Shown here in pieces: positions 1-11,159 of a DNA stretch of 64,000 bases (position 1 is the first letter of the stretch; each line of letters begins with the position of its first letter). The notes below the pieces were generated by a model. The model worked only from the letters and a program-made list of their open reading frames with translations. It was not told the DNA's origin and did not search any database. The stretch lies in assembly GCA_035048815.1 (NCBI GenBank), contig JAUCBN010000042.1, forward strand, positions 3,162,001 to 3,226,000, in the 5' to 3' direction. The position numbers were made by a program, and so were the translations under genes. Origin of the DNA: Abelmoschus esculentus. Taxonomy: Eukaryota > Streptophyta > Magnoliopsida > Malvales > Malvaceae.

Positions 1-560
1 AACCCCGAACCCGGTGATCCTAGTAAAAAGAAGCACAAACGACCCGCTAATAGCGAGTTCGTTGACGTCAACGACGCCGTTTCGGTTTCATCTGGTTTGG
101 CTCCTGTAATTACTTCTCAACAACAACAAGCTGTTCTGCCGCAGGGTTTGGTTCCAATTTGGGCGATACCATCGAACGCCGTCGTTCCAGGCGCGTTCTT
201 CATGTTACCACCTATGACAACCATGGCCGGACCATCCACTCAGCCTCATATATTCACATTCCCGGCCACTGCAACACCGGTGATTAACATTTCAGCTCGT
301 CCGATATCGTCGTTTGTCTCTGCCATTCAGCACGGTGCAACAACAACGACAATGCCGAGTCAACTTCTAAGTAATGCATCGTCACGAGATGTGCGGCTCC
401 ATTTTCCAAGGCGGCGAGAACGGCGTCGGTTATGGCACCCAGTTCAAGTTCCGCCGCAACCAACACCGCAACGACAACGACTCAGACGCTTAGAGACTTC
501 TCGTTAGAGATTTACGATAAACAGGACCTCCAGATCATGACTCGATCTTCAAAGCATTAA
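1..560 (+). CDS. TCP9: TCP9/TCP19-like class I TCP transcription factor, 3' part, frameshifted
   Basis: This is the C-terminal part of a class I TCP DNA-binding regulator of growth; the bHLH-like TCP domain lies before the window. Frame 1 reads through a family segment containing KRPANSEFVDVNDAVSVSSG, then QGLVPIWAIP and ISSFVSA, which fits TCP9/TCP19. From about base 375-395 the family-like sequence moves to frame 3 (KAARTASVMAPSSSS, then TTTTQTLRDFSLEIYDKQ) and ends at a TAA at 558-560. If frame 1 is followed instead, translation ends at a TAG at 505-507 with an unrelated basic tail. The shift is equivalent to a loss of 1 base or a gain of 2. It may be a real mutation or a sequence error. 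The family call is strong; whether the gene still works is unknown. Confidence 0.85.
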
Positions 561-2159
561 TTTGCAAAACAATAACTTACCGACTATTCGTATTTTTTTG
601 ATTGGCGGCTTCGTTCTTGTTGCATCTGCCGTGAATGATAGCTTCGCTAACAGAGAGGTAGGAAGGGAGGGGACTAGGGAGGGGGAGAGGAGGAGCACAT
701 GCGCACGTGAGTTTTTTTTTTTAAGGTGCACACGTGTAATGTGGGTTCAGATTAGGCAGGAGCCGGTAGAGTCCATATTATATTCGTGTGGGTCAACACT
801 GCAACCAAAAAGCAGGGGGGCAATCCGTGGACCGTGCATTGCAAAGCGGAAGTCATGGGCCGAACGGGTCACCTCATCGAACCGTCATGTGGTGTGGGGG
901 CACGGGACCCAATAAGAAAGGGGAGAAAGTAAAAGAAAAGAAACAAGGTGGACCCTACGGGACTGTTTTTTCAATGTTCCCAAGGAGCAGCCGCGTGGTG
1001 GTCCCTACGGGGTAGTTCGGTGATCCGATTTGAAAGAATGTGGGCCAAAAGTTTGGTCAGTTCGGAGTTTGGACACGTGTCCGTACTTAGCTGTTAATGG
1101 TAGGAATTCCGTTTTCATTTGTAAATACAAGATTCTGGCAGTGGCATCTGATTCCCTTCCTCGATCTCTATTTTTCGGAGGATTTTCTTTTTAATTTTCT
1201 GAATCAAATTATAGATTGTAAATAAATGTTTTAGTTTAATAAAAGTTTGGTTTCAAGTTTAAAATAAAATTGAATTTAGAAAAGAAAAATGACTTGGCAA
1301 CAGATATATTGGTATACGAATTTTTCATATTTTTAGTTCTTCGATTAGTGGTATATGTTACATAAAAGAATTCTCGATTAATGATATATTTTTATTCAAG
1401 TTTAAATTATTATTTCATTGTAAATTCGTGTCATTCATTTTAACTTAAATTATCGTCTCTTCAAATAAAATATAATTCATTTCTTAGTTCTATACTTTTT
1501 GAACTTATCCTTTTATTAAATAAAATATAATTCATTTCTTAGTTCTATACTTTTTGAACTTATCCTTTTATTTTGGTAAATTATAGAAATTTATAGCGTT
1601 AACCCAATGATTGGTTAATTCAATTATTTTATTTTTTTCATACGATTATAATTATATTTTTTTATGAATTTAATAAAAATTAATTGTATTTATCAAAAAA
1701 TTCAGTTGATAATATACTATCAATAGACTTTCGTACACTTTAAACAAGTAGCATTGGGTTATTGAATTTTATTAAGAGTCGACAACATTATAAGCTTTAT
1801 TAATTTTAATCAAACGAGTAGAAAAATTAAATTTGTGAAATTTGAAAAACGAGGGACGAAATTTTGATAGTAAAGAATATAGGGACTGAAATCATAATTA
1901 TACCTATTGTTTTAAAGTTAAGGGGAATAAAGAAGCGATAGGACCACAGTTTCTGATCAGCATTTGATCAACGATGTAAAATAATAACAAAAAATCAATA
2001 ATAAAAAAATAGGTGGGTCCTATGTGGGGACAAGTACAGACGATAAAATGCTCTGGTTCCATCTTTGCTTTTGTGGGCTACAAATGCAATGAACTGAGTC
2101 CGGTCCACACAAGAACTAGAAAGACTGTCCGGATATTTTAGCTCAGCAAAAAATCTGTC
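561..2159. other. Intergenic, downstream of TCP9
   Basis: No gene is seen here. Bases 640-1190 are richer in GC than the rest and contain two ACACGTGT G-box cores, one near 729 and one inside the perfect 12-bp palindrome GGACACGTGTCC at about 1070-1081. The remainder is AT-rich. The short open frames in this stretch show no family signature. Confidence 0.5.
1463..1572. repeat. 55-bp perfect tandem duplication
   Basis: Two adjacent identical 55-bp copies, 1463-1517 and 1518-1572, each starting AAATAAAATATAATTC and ending TTTTATT. Because they are identical the duplication looks recent. It lies in AT-rich intergenic DNA and has no obvious function. Confidence 0.9.
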
Positions 2160-2392
2160 TCCTTATCGTACACTCTTTCACGTCTCATTTAAAATTTTTT
2201 AAAAAATTTAATTTTTAATCATAATTTTTATTTTTATATAACTCTAAATTTTATACCCTAAAAATATATCTTACCCTTAATTCTTTAAACCCTAATCACA
2301 ACTCTTAACCTTAAACTCTAAACCCTAAATTCTCTAAAGACACGAGAAAGAGACAAACTATTTGCACTCATTTTAGCTATGGTAAGTAAGTC
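2160..2392 (-). repeat. MITE-like element with telomere-like core (CCCTAAA orientation)
   Basis: One copy of a dispersed repeat of about 230-260 bp that recurs through the window. The core is a degenerate run of CCCTAAA-like words (AAACCCTAA, AACTCTAAACCC). One end is a poly-AT strip, and the other is an AAAGAGACA-type terminal motif that is inverted relative to the opposite end. Other copies lie near 11.2, 15.0, 15.2, 15.5, 38.1 and 39.0 kb. Confidence 0.6.
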
Positions 2393-4263
2393 CACGTGTA
2401 CCAAACGAACCTGTAAAATTGAAGCATTCAGTGAAATTTCTTGGTTCGGTAGCTAAAAACTGTATCGACCAAGTTTTAATTTACTGAATCCATTTATTAA
2501 CCTTCTTGAACTGCACAACTTATGCAATCCTAAAACAAGACCACTATTCCTTGCCCTGTCAGTTTCAATTACAGGCTTACAACACTGCTAGGTTCTTGTG
2601 CTTGATTTCAGTGTGAAACTTGCCTTAATCAACCTGTGCTTCCCTAGATGGCTCACCAATAGGGTTTTCTGCCTTCATGGCAGTTCTTATTTGGATCAGC
2701 TCATGTGCTGAATCACCCTCTCTTTCAGGCAAGCATGTGAACCAGACGTTGCTGAAGGTGTTGCAGATGGAGGTGACTAGGGTTTATCGTGTTTCATGTA
2801 TTTAATTTATATTTATTTAATAAAACTATATTTTATTATAGGTAATGACATGGAAAAATTCTGTTAATGCAGTCACATAGAGGGTAAAACACGATTTCAT
2901 CGAATCTAAATAATATATATATTAACGACAAGAACTCAAGGGCCGAAGAAATTTGAAAATCTCATGAACATTTGTGCTTAATTGTGAGCCAAGTAAATGA
3001 GTGGTTGTTGGGTTAAGATATACATGTATGATATAAAATTCATTTAATTTTATATTAATTTCAATTAATTTTGAATCTTTGAAAGATAATCTTGATATAT
3101 ACCGGGAAGGAAGTATATTACATGATTACAGAACAAAAATACTTCATCTCTTTTCTTTGTTATTTTTCATATTTTATCAAAAAAAAAATTAGATTTTAAG
3201 TTTTAACGTTAAACACTAAAACTTATTTTAAGTTGGAACATATTTAAGAGTGGTCCTTCTCTTCTGTTCTGTTGTTCGTGTTTTACATAAACCCCCTTTT
3301 TTCTGTTAAGGTTATTGCCATAAACAAAAAGAAGTAGCTGTCACCTTTTCGGTGAGCTTTCGAAACCTTATTGGTTCCTAGTGTACCGTATTGTACGGAC
3401 GACATGGACGTGTTCCTTAATATGCCATTGTTTTAGCCCATTTTTAACTTCGAGCTTAAGGAACTATTTCCAAAAATACATAAAAAATCAACTAACAGGA
3501 AGAAAAATTCTTACTAATACTATACAGGTGAGGTGTGTATACGTAAAGACCTAGTTTTTTATTTGTTGATTGAAATCCTTAGACTTTTCCAGCAAATTGG
3601 TTTCTCTCTTTCTGTCTCTTTAAACTATTTCTTTACATCCTTTTAGTAGATTTTCCCATTTTCATGTATGTTTTAGCTGTCTGGTTTGTGTTCTGCGATT
3701 ACCGAAACAAGCAAGAGAAGAGGTTTCAGACAAGCTATTGTAGTGTTTTATTAAAACCGTTGATATATAGGTGGGTGTTTGGTTTTGAGGAAGATTGATG
3801 AATAAGGAAAGTTTGATATTTGTGGGTTTTGGGTTTTCTGTTCTTGTTTTGAAGATTACTAAAAATGGGGTCTGTCGAAATAAATCAATAAAAAATAATC
3901 ATTTTTACAGTGTTGTATCTTCTGGGTATTCTTCATAAACTTTAGGTTTTCTTTGGGTTTTTCCTCTGGATTTGGTCTTCTCTTTCTTTCATTAGCTTTT
4001 ATACTGTTGAAGGGATCATAAAGCTGAATACTTTAATTTCTCTCTTCAGAACATAAAACAAGTTCCAAGCTCTTTTCTTGCTTGTCTGGTGACTGGTATC
4101 ATGTTTCTTCCTCATATTAGCACACAGAAACATTTAATGTTTCCCAGTTTTCTCAGCTTCTTTGTCCTCTGACATCCTTAAAAGTGAACAACAAACAAAG
4201 GGTTTTCTGGTTTTTTATTTTCCTTTGTGTTTTTGTTGCCATGTGCTGGTTGAAGGAGCTGAG
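2393..4263. promoter_or_regulatory. Upstream region of the SOC1-like gene
   Basis: About 1.9 kb without a recognisable gene. It should hold the promoter and 5' UTR of the SOC1-like gene that starts at 4264. Bases 3590-4160 are pyrimidine-rich and look like a leader. I could not fix a TATA box or transcription start. Confidence 0.35.
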
Positions 4264-6914
4264 ATGGTGAGGGGAAAGACACAGATGCGGCGCATAGAGA
4301 ACGCTACGAGCAGGCAAGTGACTTTCTATAAACGTCGGAATGGGCTGCTAAAGAAGGCTTCCGAGCTGTCGGTACTCTGTGATGCTGAGGTGGCTCTCAT
4401 AATCTTCTCTCTCAGAGGGAAGCCCTATGAATTTGCAAGCTCTAGGTAACTTGTGCTTTCTACTTCTCCATTGTTATATATATACAGGATTTTGAGGTTA
4501 GGGTTGTTTGTTCTTACAAGAACAAGTTGACTTGATGTGTGAATAATGCTTGTCATAAATGTTGTTCTTCAGGTGGAGTTTCCAAGAATCAAAATTGAAC
4601 TATAATTTGATGACCATTTCAATTTCAAGCATGTTTGACTAAGGATTTGTAAACTTAAAATAATCTAACCAAATCCTAAAGTAGAACTGTGACTTTGTTT
4701 TGACTTTTGACGCAAGATTTAGGGTTAGCTAGGATCAATTTAGTATTGTTCTTGAAAATGATTTTTAGTAATAAATAATGTTAAACAGATAATTTCTTAA
4801 AATAATAATTTAAAAATTACTTTACGTTTGAAAAGTGTTTTAAATCATATTTATCTTCTAAAAAAATATTTTGACAACAATACTAAATTTTTAAATCTTA
4901 AACTAACCAATATAAAAATATTATCACCATACTTTTCAAAAAAACGACACTATACTTACCAGTAATTTTATCACTATGAAAAGTTACTCTATAGTTGAAC
5001 TTTGTCCTCTGTATATATTGTTTGCAATCATGCAGCTTCATTTTGATCTTATGATATTAATCCTGGTAAGTAGTAAATAAGCTTATAGTAATTTTGGGTC
5101 TAGAATTTTGACTTTGGGGTGGCACTATTGCATTAAAATGATATGATCTATAGTGAATAAAGATAGACAATTAAAAGTAATCCATGTTATCATAGTAACT
5201 GTTGTAATATCCAACCAATCCCTTTGGCAATGGACACATCCATACCTATTTGACAAGCACATGTTTTATTGCATTTCATGAGTATAGACATGAATCTGTA
5301 AGAAAAAAGAAAAAAAAAACATTCTGTTGACTGCATAGGCGTGCAACGCTCTTAGACGGAGGAGTCAGGTGATTCGGACGGTGGTGAAGGGGTATTTACA
5401 GTGGAGATGAGGAGAGTTCAGTTTGGTTCTTGTTGGGGTTTTAGAGTTTAGGCAAGGGTTCTAGAGACTAGGGAGCTTGCCCCTATTTGGAGGTGCAATA
5501 TAGATTATATGTATTATCACGTAGTCTGAGATAACGTTCGTATGTCAAGTTCTTACAAAGTTGTAATTGGTTGTTCACGTGACCGTAATTTACTGGTATG
5601 TTTGCAGGTTGAGTTAGTGTAGAGTCGTAATTAAGTATTCGCGTGATCGTGGTTCGTTAATACTAATAAATTCTTGTGTTGTAGTTTTCCCTAATGAAAC
5701 GTTTGCCATTGGTTTTCATTGTTTAGCATGCAGGAGACTATCGAACGTTACAGACAACATACGAAGGATAATCGAATGAAACCAACTGAAAAAAACATGG
5801 AGGTTAAGATTTCTCTAGCCATATCCTTTAATCAAATTACTCGGTCAAAGATTATTCATACATCACTATAAGTGAAAACCCTAACCCTTTTCACCAAGTA
5901 GAATTGCATGCACGTCTTGTTCTCTTGGATCCAGCAGGGTCACCCTAGCTAATTTGCTAAAGCAACATTATATTTACATCCATTAGACATTAGCTAGCTA
6001 CCCTTTATTGCAACGAACACAGGTCATAGCCCATAGGACATACCAGTTTGGTCTGGTTATAAATTGTATTCATGTGTGCCACAACACGGCAAGATATCTT
6101 ATAACTGACTGTGGTTTTGTTTCTTGCTTTTGTCATTCATGTCGACGGGAATGGCAGCATCTGAAGATTGAAGCAGAACACATGCAGAAGAAAATAGAGC
6201 TTCTTGAAGCTTCAAGACGGTATATATATATATATACAGTATGCTGGCCATTCATTTCTAAATGGAGTATATATTAGAAGACTGAACAAAGATAATTGAT
6301 GCCTCAGGAAGCTGCTGGGAGAGAGTTTGGATTCATGCACGCTTGAAGAACTACAAGAGATAGAACAACAGCTGGAAAATAGCGTGAGCAGCATCCGAGC
6401 AAGAAAGGTTAATATTGGGAAGTGGCAACTAATGTTTTGTTATCTCTAACATCCTATGAAGAAAATGAACATTAAACATGCTAACCCTGGTTTACTTTTC
6501 AGACCAAAGTTTTCAAGGACAGCATCCAAAAATTGGAAGAACAGGTCAGCCTCGGTGTCCCCTAATCTGAATAACATGTCTTAAAACATAGTGTATATAT
6601 ACAAGTTTTTCAATATTTTTTGGATGAAAACCTCAGGAGAAAACCCTAGCTGCTGAAAATACAAAGCTTTGTGAAAAGGTAAGCCATTAACCTAATCCAA
6701 ATTGGATTTTTCAAACATCCTTTTATACAAATGATAAAACCCCACTTCTTCTTCCTTCTCCTTCCAGTGCGGTGTGCTGCCATGGAAAGGATCACAGGAG
6801 CAGAGAGAGAGCGAAGTAGCCAACGGTGAAAGCAGTCCTAGCTCGGATGTGGAGACTGGATTGTTCATCGGATTGCCAGAAGGAAGAAGTAAACGCATCC
6901 TGAAATTCAAGTGA
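4264..6914 (+). CDS. SOC1: SOC1-like MIKC MADS-box transcription factor
   Basis: SOC1/AGL20 proteins are nuclear MADS-domain factors that integrate flowering signals. Seven exons with GT-AG borders: 4264-4445, 5727-5802, 6158-6219, 6308-6407, 6503-6544, 6637-6678 and 6768-6914. They join in phase to 216 residues, and most sizes (182, 62, 100, 42, 42) are standard for this subfamily. MADS domain is residues 1-60, the K coiled coil about 85-170, and the C-terminal SOC1 motif reads DVETGLFIGLPEGR. The MADS domain carries unusual changes: Tyr22 where TFSKRR is normal, Ser33, Leu50 and Pro54 (GKPYEF for GKLYEF). Intron 1 (1281 bp) holds an inserted GC-richer block at about 5337-5720 that I do not recognise. 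The start is the only ATG giving the canonical MVRGKTQM terminus. The next gene, AGL6, faces it tail to tail. Confidence 0.93.
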
Positions 6915-7662
6915 TTGATATAATTTCTCACCCACTAGTGCATGACTTCAAGTTTGCTATGCGAATGTATATCCTTATTTAGAGGAAGCTACATGCATGG
7001 AAATGATCCCGTGTTGTATTGACCATGGATATTAACTAAGAAAGTTTGACCTAAATTAACGGATATAAATGGATATACCGTATAATAATTCACTCACGAA
7101 CGATTCGTTGAATATTAAAATTCTATATGTCGCACTAATTTATATTTATTTAGGATATGTGAGTTGAAAAGATTAAGGTAAAATATCACACGTTATTTAA
7201 TTGAAATAATTAAAAAAATTAACGCTTTATATTAAAGTCATAAGAGTATCTTCTATTGAGCATTACATATATCGATTATTGAGCTAATGAATAACAGGTT
7301 ATAATATAATAGGTACAATATAAAAAGTTAAATTTATTAATTATTTTTTAACCATGTCACAAATTAATAGAATATATGTTTTTTAGGCTAATAATATTAT
7401 TTATCATATCAAACATTTCTTTAAATTTATTTGTATAGTAATATGTTTATAACCACTTTAATTGAATAATTAAATTATTAATTTTTAGAAAACAACTTAT
7501 TTGTTATATAATTGACATGTGTACTTTACCCTTGAAACAAATCCTTCATGGGAGTGTATGGGCCTCCCTATGTAATAAAGGGTCCAATTAGATTGGTTAG
7601 CTTCCTCAAACGCTCCAAACTAAAACCATGATGTCCAAACGTCTGCACCAGTATATAGGCCC

Positions 7663-7842
7663 ATGACGGTTCTTCAAGCTCCATTTCCGAAGAGTGTTGG
7701 GCTGCCAGCCGATGAAGACATCCGCCGTAACCTACTAATATTGGGTTTCATTGATCCAGTTCAGCCAACGGTTGAGACCAGTCTTGAAACCGACGCATCC
7801 AGCACCAGCAGCTACGTGGTTAAAGGCCTATTGGTTCCCTGA
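7663..7842 (+). CDS. Small hypothetical ORF, 59 aa
   Basis: An uninterrupted frame runs from the ATG at 7663 to a TGA at 7840-7842, in a patch with clearly more GC than its surroundings (about 7540-7850). The product begins MTVLQAPFPKSVGLPADED, has a short hydrophobic stretch (LLILGFI) and a Ser/Thr-rich end. An in-frame stop lies just upstream, so it is not an exon of a longer plus-strand frame. I do not recognise a family. It may be a real small gene in the SOC1-AGL6 gap, a decayed exon of a lost gene, or chance. Confidence 0.3.
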   Translation: MTVLQAPFPKSVGLPADEDIRRNLLILGFIDPVQPTVETSLETDASSTSSYVVKGLLVP

Positions 7843-7884
7843 ACCCTACTTTTTTTTCTTTGTTTTTGTTTAAATTAAGATTAA

Positions 7885-8035
7885 ATTTTGTGACTAAGAA
7901 ACACCGACTTCTACTGGACAAGACTCGTCCGTTTTTTTTCTTCTCTTATAAGTTTAACGTTAAAAAAATTAAATTTTAAACTCAAAATTTTAATACTAAA
8001 CCATAACCATAAACCCGGAATCCGAAAACTTATAA
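7885..8035 (-). repeat. Fragment of the telomere-like-core MITE family
   Basis: A partial copy: the poly-AT strip followed by degenerate CCCTAAA-like words (AAACCATAACCATAAACC). It resembles the fuller copies at 14.97-15.19 and 15.45-15.69 kb. Confidence 0.4.
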
Positions 8036-8241
8036 CCGGATGATGTCTTAACAGGAAACGATGTTGAAGGCTCAAAATTCAAATGGCATTAGCCATTAGT
8101 AGCTGAACATGAAATGTAACAGTAAAAAGTTGTATAAATATATAGGCAACATCACATATCACAGTAGAGGAGATGCTCTCCCTTAAGAACCTGTAGGCAA
8201 CATTATAAATCCCAATACAAAAACAATACACAAAATCACAA

Positions 8242-8246
<5 letters not shown>

Positions 8247-8281
<35 letters not shown>
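8247..8281. repeat. (AT)n microsatellite
   Basis: About 35 bp of almost pure AT dinucleotide repeat, just past the AGL6 stop codon (8306) and so probably in its 3' UTR or immediately downstream. Its length is likely to vary between individuals. Confidence 0.9.
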
Positions 8282-8283
<2 letters not shown>

Positions 8284-8305
8284 CTATGTTGTTATTGGAG
8301 AAGGC

Positions 8306-10706
8306 TCATATGACCCATCCGTTGATGAAGTTGGTTTCACCAGCCATGCTTTTGGGGGCAGAAGATCCTTCAGCCTGAACGAAGTGATTGTACCTAATGC
8401 AACAGAAGAAAACCTAGTCAGTACTCGGAAAGCTTTCATATGAAAAAAAAACTTGTGAGGATCATTAGCATTGAATCATATTCATATTCATTGTCATGGT
8501 TTTAATGGTTACCCTATTTGCAAAACGGGTTCATGCTCACAATCCATAGGGTGGGAGTGTGAAGAATGCAGAGTGAAGCTGCTATTTTCAGCTGCTGCTG
8601 CTGTCCCAGAACCCCATAAACCTTGGATGGTTTTGAGGTTTTGACCTTCTGCATCAAGCTGAATCCCTAAAAAAGATTAGCTTATATATATATAATAAAT
8701 ATGAAGGTGAAGTGCAAAATGGATGTTTGCTGATCAAATTTTAACCTTGATTTTCAGCTGTTTGTTAAGGTCTCCAAGCTCACGCTCCTGCTAAAACATG
8801 AAAAGCAGCTGTTAGGCAAGAGTTATGAAGCCAAAAGTTATGAAATTTCACCCTGATGAGAATGGTATATCTTGGTAAAATTATTCATAATATATTCCTA
8901 TATTACTATACTGGCTTAAGTCTACCTTTTTGCGGAGGTCTTCCATTTGTTCCACCATGATCTGAGTCTGCAGTTAAGAAAAAAACATTTATGGTGAAGA
9001 TTAAACAAGAAAATCACCTCACATTTCAATCAGTCTGATGGAAATGCCAGAAGATTCACAAGAATGAAAGTTATTAACAACTAGGACTAGCATTAAACTT
9101 AGATGTAAAGCACCTTCCTTTGTCTAGCTACTGCAAGAGCTCCTTCAAGCTGTTTCTCAAGGTTTTGTAGCTCTTTAACATTCAATGGTCCAAGATCATC
9201 TCCAAGCAAATGCCTGAAATAAACACACTTATATTTCCAACTAGACAACATAACTTTTTTTTTTTTTTGAGAAATGGGTAGTTTTTGCCATGATTATGAT
9301 TCAAAAGACTGCAGAACCTTTGAGTGCGTTGCAGTGCTTCATATTTTGCCTTCAACTTGGTTAACTCTTGGTACCAACTCTGTATCATAAGCAAAAAAGA
9401 CAGGTTAAAAATAAACGAACCAATTAGATTAAGCTGTTTGTAAAAGAAATTATGGTGAAAAAAGAACCTGTGTTTCACGTTCAAGGTTGTTGTCCTGAGG
9501 AGTAACGCAGCAACGCTGGTAACGCTCAAGGGTCTTGGTCGTACTGCAGAAATGAAACTATACAAAGTTACCATACAAACCTATGCTACACCTTAATTTT
9601 TAAGAGCAACCACCACGTAAACATAGTGTTTTTGTACTAAGCATGGTGATATATCATTACAAGGTGCGAATGTTACACTACAAGTCTACAACTTGTAATA
9701 GTGCTGGTCTGCTGGAAGAAAGAAGAGGGGACTGGGAGGGAATCTTCTGAAGATTGGGGTTTTGTTTCTTGCTTTTCTCATTCACATCGATGGGAATGGC
9801 AGCAAAGATTGAAGCAGACGACTTGCAGAAGAAAGTAGAGCTTTTAGCCTTTATCCAGTTTCAATATCTTTGTTCACCCTTGTAATGTATATTTAGAATT
9901 GAATAACCAGCATACTGCATATATATACTGTCTTGAAGCTCCAATAAGCTCTATTTCTTCTGCATGTCTTCTACTTCAATCTTCAGGTGCTTTCACTATT
10001 TCTCCCTCAACCATGTGAAAAAAGACAGAAAAAGTACAAATAGAAAACATTGTTAAAACCAGAAGATCAAAGGATTAAAACAAATGAAGACAAAGAGTCA
10101 TCCTGGTTTCTCCACTGACCAGTCACTACTAGTTCATGCTCCTTTTTTTGGTCTTATTATAAAGTAAAAAGAAAAGAAAAGAAAAGCAAAACCCTAGATC
10201 TTGAAAAAAGACTCAGAAACCATAAGGAAAAACACCTGATCTTTTGATTGGACTCTGAGGAACAAAGTCATCATGATTCAGTCAAGAAGCAGCTGAAAAC
10301 CCGGTTAAGACAGAAAAGATGACCGTTTTTTTTGGCAAAGCCAATACAAAAACTCAGGGTTTCCCCATAAATGATCCAAAAGACATAAAAAAGTAGAGAT
10401 TTTGTCTGGTGTTTGTGAAAAAGCATTGTTTTGCAGTTAAGTTAAAGATAAAAACTTAAGAGAAGCAGAAGAAAGATCAGATTTTTATGGTGTATAAACA
10501 CACATATATACGTGTATAGCCTACCCAGAACTGCCAAACTCATAGAGCTTTCCACGACTGGAGAAGATGATAAGGGCAACCTCAGCATCACAAAGCACAG
10601 AAAGCTCATAAGCTTTCTTCAGCAAACCATTTCTTCTCTTGGAGAAGGTCACCTGTCTGTTGATCTTGTTCTCTATCCTTTTCAGCTCCACTCTTCCTCT
10701 CCCCAT
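8306..10706 (-). CDS. AGL6: AGL6 MIKC MADS-box transcription factor
   Basis: AGL6 proteins are nuclear E-class-like MADS factors acting in floral meristem and organ identity, in complexes with other MADS proteins. Eight exons in transcript order: 10706-10525, 9543-9468, 9379-9318, 9213-9114, 8967-8926, 8787-8746, 8658-8513 and 8393-8306. They join in phase to 245 residues. MADS domain 1-60 (MGRGRVELKRIENKINRQV) is canonical. The I region contains TKTLERYQRCC, the K domain includes HLLGDDLGPLNVKELQNLE, and both C-terminal AGL6 motifs are present (EPVLQIG; final GETNFINGWVI). It is tail to tail with SOC1, 1.4 kb apart, an arrangement known to be conserved in angiosperms. Intron 1 (981 bp) contains inverted copies of SOC1 exon 3. 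No defect is seen in the coding frame. Confidence 0.96.
9752..9993. repeat. Inverted pair of SOC1 exon-3 duplicates inside AGL6 intron 1
   Basis: Arm A (about 9752-9846, plus orientation) matches SOC1 from about 6106 to 6200, covering the end of SOC1 intron 2 and most of exon 3 (shared words TTTTGTTTCTTGCTTTT, GGGAATGGCAGCA, AAGATTGAAGCAGA). Arm B (about 9862-9993) is the reverse complement of SOC1 about 6155-6297, covering exon 3 and most of intron 3 (CAGCATACTG, ATCTTTGTTCA). Both contain intron sequence, so they came from genomic DNA and not from mRNA. They overlap over roughly 43 bp of exon 3, where I count about 37 matches. The intron could therefore fold as an imperfect hairpin with a loop of about 90-110 nt. 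Both arms have indels that break the reading frame. Confidence 0.85.
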
Positions 10707-11159
10707 TTCTCCTTGAAACCTCTATTTTTTAGAACAGTGAGTAGTGTTCTGGTGTTACACACAAATGGAGGTTGAACTTTGTAGAAGATAAAATTGAGAG
10801 AAGTGAGTTAAAAGAAGGATATAAATGTAAAAATAGATATGAACAGCAGGTAGCTTACTGGATCTTCTTTTTGCAATAAAATGGAAATCCCTTTGTCTTT
10901 CTTCCCTTCTCTTTATTCTCTTTTCAGTTTTAGTTTTTAGCAATTCTGTATTTGTTTATTTATTGTTCTTATTTCTTTGTCTGTGTGGTTTTCCCATGTT
11001 CATTTATGACTTTAATTTTAACAGAGTTCAAGTTAATGTTTATGAGTAATTATTTTATATATATAAATACTTAAGATAATTATATTATATTTAAGATTTA
11101 GGGTTTTAAGCGTAATAATTTTAAAATTTAAGGATTGTTAATAAAATTTTAAGTTTAAT
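10707..11159. promoter_or_regulatory. Upstream region of AGL6
   Basis: AGL6 is transcribed leftward, so its leader and promoter should lie here. Bases 10710-10950 are purine-rich on the transcript strand, as in a leader. No certain TATA box was fixed, and no other gene is visible. Confidence 0.35.

Noticed and set aside
2270..2340. Runs of CCCTAAA-like words as an interstitial telomere
   Set aside because: The words are degenerate, few, and always sit inside the same MITE-like unit, so they are part of a dispersed repeat.
9182..9574. 130-aa minus-strand ORF as a separate gene
   Set aside because: It is an AGL6 exon (SWYQELTKLKAKYEALQRT) read through into its introns.
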